Part shown: positions 60,256 through 64,000 of the stretch, piece after piece
How positions within the stretch are numbered: position 1 is the stretch's first letter
How the letters are laid out: the number at the start of each line of letters is the position of its first letter
From: Leucobacter luti
GTDB lineage: Bacteria > Actinomycetota > Actinomycetes > Actinomycetales > Microbacteriaceae
DNA length: 64,000 nucleotides
Reading direction: 5' to 3'
Assembly: GCF_004217175.1 (NCBI RefSeq)
Contig: NZ_SHKI01000002.1
Coordinates: 549,000-612,999 of the forward strand
Notes under the pieces: generated by a model
What the model was told of the DNA's origin: nothing
What the model saw: only the letters and a program-made list of their open reading frames with translations
The model's database searches: none
Translations under genes and position numbers: made by a program

Positions 60256-60842
60256 AACTGGCGCGGGGATCCGCTTGGGTCGATGCCACCCTGTACGCGA
60301 TCACGGGTGACTTCGCACTGCAAGTCGATGAGACGGGTCGGGCGTGGTATCCGCCGCGCGAACTGGTACCGGGCGCTCTTGCGGGCAAGCTTGCCTGGGT
60401 CACCGTCGCCCCGCGGGGCACGATCCTAGCAAGCACACACCTGCACGTGCCAGGGGAGCCGTTCTCTGGCGAGCATGGACCGTGGCCGATCGCGCTCGTC
60501 GCGCACGATGCCGGCGCCCGTGTCATCGCTCATCTGCTCGATCCCCTGGAAGCTGGTGAACTGGTAGAGCTCTCGCTCCGACTCGACCGCACGGGGCGTC
60601 CGGCGATGTGTGCGAGCGAGCTCGGCAAACCGGGGCTCGACAGGGGGAGCCGCCAACCTCCGCGAGTTGGCGTCGCGGAGGAGTTCCTGTGGGGCGTTTC
60701 TGGTGCCGACGTGCGCATCCTCGGGGCTGGTCCGCACGCGAAGCGGATTGGGGACGCGGCGCTCGCCGCCGGCGCCCGTCTCCTCCCCACTGGCAGCGAT
60801 GGATTCGAGCTCGCGTGGCCCCTGCGAGTCGACTTCGATTAG
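60252..60842 (+). CDS. DUF35-like OB-fold protein lacking zinc ligands, aldolase partner
   Basis: The 196-residue protein follows the DUF35 plan (rubredoxin-like ribbon, then OB fold): ALQVDETGRAWYPPRELVPG, then LAWVTVAPRGTILASTHLH. The four Cys of the ribbon are replaced (V25, T28, V39, A42). A further segment of about 60 residues follows the OB fold. ChsH2-type DUF35 partners are needed for Ltp2 activity and its CoA binding, so the same role is inferred here. It is the last gene of the island. Confidence 0.7.
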   Translation: MKLARGSAWVDATLYAITGDFALQVDETGRAWYPPRELVPGALAGKLAWVTVAPRGTILASTHLHVPGEPFSGEHGPWPIALVAHDAGARVIAHLLDPLEAGELVELSLRLDRTGRPAMCASELGKPGLDRGSRQPPRVGVAEEFLWGVSGADVRILGAGPHAKRIGDAALAAGARLLPTGSDGFELAWPLRVDFD

Positions 60843-60858
60843 CCAATCGCGACGGAGT

Positions 60859-60937
60859 CTCGGCTCCCGCTTCGTGCTCGCGGGGGAGCGCTAGCGGCCG
60901 GGGCTGGTCGGGGCTGGCCGCCCGGGCCGGGGGTGGG
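60859..60937. repeat. 79-bp direct repeat, right copy (island boundary)
   Basis: This is the same as 49806-49884 except G for A at one position. It starts 16 bases after the DUF35 stop, carries a stray copy of the GMC gene end, and stops just before the CPBP gene end. Confidence 0.95.
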
Positions 60938-60941
60938 GCAG

Positions 60942-61772
60942 CTACCCCCTGAACGCGCCGGTGCCCGAGAAATCTGGCACCGGCTGCACCCGGCCGCGAA
61001 TGAAGCAGAGCAGCACGAGGCCCACCGCGATCACCGCAAAATTGCCGAGTCCCGCGAATGCCGTGAGTGCTCCAGCTGCGGGGTCGCTCGTCTGCAGGAA
61101 GATTGACGGGTCTGTGGTCGCGTGCAGGAGAATTGGCCAGACGAGGTTGCCGGTGACGCGCAGCGCGAGGTACATGCAGATGCCTAACGCGAAGGTGTAG
61201 AACACCTGCACAGCCGTGGTGAGCAGGCCCTGCCCATCCAGGATGTTGCCCGAGTGCAGTGCAGCGAACACGGCCGCGGAGACGAGCGCCACGGCGATTT
61301 CCCGGTAGCCCGCCCGGCGCATGAGGGTGACCACGAAGCCGCGCGTCAGCACCTCCTCGGCGAAGCCGATGAAGAGGCCCGTGACGAGCCAGGCCACCAC
61401 GACCCCGGCGCCCGCTGCGGTGTAGTCGATTGTCGCGAAGCGCAGCGCGTTGAACAGCAGCACCGCCGCCACGGCAATCCACATCCAGCCACGCCCGCGG
61501 ATTGGCTGGCGGCCGAAGAGCTCGCGCAGCCAGCCAATCGAGAGCGCGAACGCGACGAGAATCACGCCGCCAAGCAGGATCGGGAGGCCCGTGAGGATCA
61601 GAACCTGCAGGCCCGGATCGGTGACCCCGGTTGCGAGCGGGAGAACGAGGATCCCGCCGAGCTGGTACAGCGCGTAGTACGCGACTACGAGCAGCAGTGA
61701 CCGCCACCAGCCGCCGGCGTTCCAAAATCGTCGCCACGCGGACGGCTCTGCATGCTCAGCGTATTCAGACAC
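60942..61772 (-). CDS. CPBP family intramembrane metalloprotease
   Basis: The 276-residue membrane protein has about eight hydrophobic segments and the CPBP (Abi/CAAX protease-like) motifs EEVLTRG, FAALH and LHATTD, which supply the glutamates and histidines of the metal site. Bacterial members process prenylated-like or small peptides or confer bacteriocin immunity; the substrate here is unknown. The GTG start at 61772 has AAGGGGGA. Before the island arrived it would have been convergent with the GMC gene. Confidence 0.88.
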   Translation of the reverse strand: MSEYAEHAEPSAWRRFWNAGGWWRSLLLVVAYYALYQLGGILVLPLATGVTDPGLQVLILTGLPILLGGVILVAFALSIGWLRELFGRQPIRGRGWMWIAVAAVLLFNALRFATIDYTAAGAGVVVAWLVTGLFIGFAEEVLTRGFVVTLMRRAGYREIAVALVSAAVFAALHSGNILDGQGLLTTAVQVFYTFALGICMYLALRVTGNLVWPILLHATTDPSIFLQTSDPAAGALTAFAGLGNFAVIAVGLVLLCFIRGRVQPVPDFSGTGAFRG

Positions 61773-61843
61773 GGGTCCCCCTTGTGTGTGCGGCCGCGCG
61801 CACTGCGGCATGGGAATAACCTACGTCGCGAGGCCCGCGGCGC

Positions 61844-62470
61844 TCAATAGGTGGGAGTCGTGTCGTGCAGCGGGTGGCCCGGTTCCACGATGCTGCCGAG
61901 GAGCGAATCGAGGGCTGCGATCATGCGCGCGTCGGTTGCGAACTCCGGCATGAGGAGCTTGATCGTTTGCCAGCCCATGTTCGCCGCGGCAATCTCGTCG
62001 GAAGCGGTGATCGGCTCGACCCCGGGTGCGAGCTCGCCATCGAGCTCAGCCTCGGTGAGGAACTGGAGGATCCGCGCGCGCCACTGTTCGGCGTGAGCGC
62101 GCTGCGTGATCCAGAACGCTCGGTTCTGTGCCGCGTGGTTCCAGAACGCGAGGGCGACCCGGGCGTGCTGCGTTCCGGCTTCACCGAGCGGCAGTACCGT
62201 GACGCACATGCTGCGCAGCGCGGCGATTCCGCGCTTCCCAGCGGTTGACGCCGCGATCCCGCTGTCAGCCTGGGATCGCGTCCGCAGGAATGCGGCTGTG
62301 AGCAGGCTTTCCTTGTCTGGGAAGTAACGCGCGAACGCGCTGTGGGCGTACCCGGCTTCGGCGGCGATGTTGCGCATGGTGAGCTGATCGAATCCGTCGC
62401 GCGCGATCACCTGCCACGCAGCGCCGGCGATCTCGTCGCGGCGGGCGTCGTGGTCGACTATTCGGGGCAT
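61844..62470 (-). CDS. TetR family regulator, paralogue of the one at 47405
   Basis: The 208-residue regulator starts MPRIVDHDARR, with a helix-turn-helix LTMRNIAAEAGYAHSAFARYFPDK and a helical C-terminal domain. It is divergent from the sulfatase gene, and the region between carries the operator-like palindrome of the 39-48 kb regulon. It may control the sulfatase and cross-talk with the first TetR. Confidence 0.9.
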   Translation of the reverse strand: MPRIVDHDARRDEIAGAAWQVIARDGFDQLTMRNIAAEAGYAHSAFARYFPDKESLLTAAFLRTRSQADSGIAASTAGKRGIAALRSMCVTVLPLGEAGTQHARVALAFWNHAAQNRAFWITQRAHAEQWRARILQFLTEAELDGELAPGVEPITASDEIAAANMGWQTIKLLMPEFATDARMIAALDSLLGSIVEPGHPLHDTTPTY

Positions 62471-62529
62471 CTGCGGCTCTCAGTGCGCTCGGTGGCGAGT
62501 GTGGTGACCGGATGGTCGTCTTCCAGCCT

Positions 62530-62557
62530 ACGTTATTCTCCGGCTGTAGAAAGTTAT
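62530..62557. promoter_or_regulatory. TetR-type operator between tetR and sulfatase genes
   Basis: The core is CTCCGGCTGTAG (62538-62549), flanked by CGTTATT and AAAGTTAT. Confidence 0.6.
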
Positions 62558-62633
62558 ATATCCGTGACATTTGAGGTGCGGCCGATCGCTACTGTTTAGT
62601 GACCAGCTGTTCTCTAAAAGATGTGGGGATGCA

Positions 62634-64000
62634 ATGCAGCGCTCAGAATCACGCGGGTACGAGGGCTTTCAGGGGCGCGTCTCCGAGTTCGCGTCCGAGT
62701 CCACGCCCTGGTATCCGCCGCGGCCACGGGCCCGCGACGGCGCCCCAAACATTGTCGTCGTGCTCGTCGACGATCTGGGGTTTAGCGACCTCGGCCCGTT
62801 CGGCAGTGAGATTCACACGCCCCACGTCGACGCGACAGCGGCCGACGGGTGGACCTTCACGAACTACCGCACTGCTCCGGTATGTTCGCCCGCTCGCGCC
62901 GCGCTCCTCACCGGGATGAACCCGCACCGTGCCGGCTTCGGCACGGTTGCTCACGTCGATCCGGGGTATCCCGGGTTCACCTGCGAGCTTCCCGAAGACG
63001 CCGCCACCCTCGCTGAGTCCCTGCGCGCCGGCGGCTACGCGACCCTCATGGTGGGGAAGTGGCACCTCACCGTCGAATCGCGCATGCACGACGCAGCGGA
63101 TCGCTCCTCGTGGCCCCTGCAGCGCGGCTTCGACCGGTATTACGGGTGCATGGACGGCTTTACCTCGCTGCATCATCCGCACCGGCTCGTCCGTGACAAT
63201 TCGGTGATTGACCGAGAGAGCTTCCCAGAAAACTACTTCCTCACCGACGACCTCACCGACGAGGCGCTCGCAATGATTGACGAGGTGCGCGCGAACGCGG
63301 CGTCGAAGCCGTTCTTCCTGTATTTTGCGCACGCGGCGGTGCACGGCCCGGTGCAGGCGAAACCCGTAGACATCGAGGCCCAGCGCGGCCGGTACGCGGC
63401 CGGGTGGGACGCGCTCCGGGAAGAGCGACTTGCGCGCCAGCGGCGCCTCGGCATTGTGCCGGCGCACGCCAGCCTGCCCCGGGGGGTGCTCGCCGACAGT
63501 GAACAGATCCAGAGCTGGGACGAGCTCAGCGATGACGAGCGGGAGCTGTTCGCCCGGCACATGGAGGTGTACGCGGCAGCGGTGACGAGCGTAGATGAAA
63601 GCGTTGGTCGGATCCGGGCCCGATTGAGTGAACTCGGCGAGCTCGACAACACCATCATCGTGATCGCGAGTGACAACGGGGGGACAGCCGAGGGGGGCCC
63701 TACCGGGACTCGGAGTTACTTCTCACAGTTTGTCGCCGGGCTCCCACTCCCGGCAGGCTGGGTGCGGGATGTACCGCGCGACATCGAGTTGCTCGGCGGT
63801 CCAAGGGTACACGGACACTACCCGGCGGGCTGGGCGCGGGTGTCAAACACCCCGTTTCGCGCGTTCAAGGGCTCCCTGTACGAGGGCGGGGTGCACGCAC
63901 CGCTCATCGTCTCGTGGCCGGAGTCGCTGCGGCGGGGTGCCCTCACGGGTACCCGGGAGCAGCACATCTTTGTCTCAGACCTCACTCCTACTCTGCTCGA
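62634..64000 (+). CDS. Type I sulfatase (arylsulfatase), 3' end outside window
   Basis: About 455 residues are visible and the frame is still open at the right edge. It has the sulfatase metal motif VLVDDLGFSDLG, the C-x-P-x-R motif VCSPARAALLTG whose Cys becomes formylglycine, the MVGKWHL region, and the second metal Asp/Asn in ASDNGG. It cuts sulfate esters. No signal peptide is seen, so it is probably cytoplasmic. ATG 62634 has GGGG five bases upstream. The divergent TetR and operator suggest induction by a sulfated compound. Confidence 0.93.
   Translation, partial: MQRSESRGYEGFQGRVSEFASESTPWYPPRPRARDGAPNIVVVLVDDLGFSDLGPFGSEIHTPHVDATAADGWTFTNYRTAPVCSPARAALLTGMNPHRAGFGTVAHVDPGYPGFTCELPEDAATLAESLRAGGYATLMVGKWHLTVESRMHDAADRSSWPLQRGFDRYYGCMDGFTSLHHPHRLVRDNSVIDRESFPENYFLTDDLTDEALAMIDEVRANAASKPFFLYFAHAAVHGPVQAKPVDIEAQRGRYAAGWDALREERLARQRRLGIVPAHASLPRGVLADSEQIQSWDELSDDERELFARHMEVYAAAVTSVDESVGRIRARLSELGELDNTIIVIASDNGGTAEGGPTGTRSYFSQFVAGLPLPAGWVRDVPRDIELLGGPRVHGHYPAGWARVSNTPFRAFKGSLYEGGVHAPLIVSWPESLRRGALTGTREQHIFVSDLTPTLL

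Larger units (their letters stand above)
49885..60858. other. Putative genomic island with iac-like catabolic genes
   Basis: The segment lies between two 79-bp direct repeats, holds eleven genes of one apparent function and looks lower in GC than the flanks. No integrase, transposase or tRNA target is seen, so the way it arrived is unknown. Removing it with one repeat would rejoin the GMC gene and the CPBP gene directly. Confidence 0.7.

Noticed and set aside
49885-60858. Island as an integrative conjugative element or prophage
   Set aside because: No integrase, relaxase, capsid or transposase gene is present and the boundary is not a tRNA gene.

Overview
The window is high-GC DNA (about 70% by eye) from an actinobacterium, most likely Microbacteriaceae and close to Leucobacter. 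The order tRNA-Gln, glmU, prs, the Brevibacterium-type homoprotocatechuate dioxygenase and the permease-ATPase fusion of the peptide transporter all fit that group. The genus is an inference.

Layout. 1-6.2 kb: the 3' end of an amidase gene and two secreted proteins, one with FG-GAP and Ig-like repeats. 6.3-9.6 kb: a MarR regulator, tRNA-Gln(TTG), glmU and prs. 9.8-15.1 kb: two APC permeases, a DmpA-type S58 peptidase and a TetR regulator. 15.2-22.1 kb: a homoprotocatechuate meta-cleavage cluster (hpaD, hpaE, a GntR regulator, an FAH-RraA fusion, hpaI, hpaH), divergent from a peptide-type ABC transporter (22.3-27.6 kb). A palindrome, ATCGTATACGAT, lies at both hpa promoters. 27.7-32.3 kb: a DEAD-box helicase, an HNH protein, an AbiEi/nuclease-like protein and a repeat-rich gap. 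32.3-49.8 kb: a catabolic region with an aldehyde dehydrogenase, MFS exporter, two HSL-type esterases, two odd aldo/keto reductases, alcohol dehydrogenase, amidohydrolase, SDR, hydrolase, methyltransferase, a phosphotriesterase with a metal-ligand-free paralogue, TetR and GMC oxidoreductase. 60.9-64 kb: a CPBP protease, a second TetR and a sulfatase that runs off the window.

Four divergent promoter regions between 39 and 48 kb, plus the TetR/sulfatase promoter at 62.5 kb, share an operator-like core (CTACANNTGTAG with AT-rich flanks). This points to one TetR regulon that crosses the island described next.

The most striking feature is an island of about 11 kb (49,885-60,858) between two 79-bp direct repeats that differ at one base. 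The repeat includes the last codons of the GMC gene. The island holds a FixL/FixJ-like two-component system, a two-component flavin monooxygenase, a small IacB-like protein and an SDR that together resemble iac (indole-3-acetate) systems. It also holds an ActP-type symporter with its DUF485 partner, an acyl-CoA ligase, a thiolase-fold protein without the thiolase Cys and His, and a DUF35-like partner without zinc ligands. The last pair resembles the steroid retro-aldolase Ltp2/ChsH2. This suggests an undescribed route: import of an indolic or arylacetic acid, ring hydroxylation, CoA activation, then retro-aldol removal of acetyl-CoA. For indole-3-acetate the product would be isatin. The gene content is seen in the sequence; the substrate and chemistry are inferred.
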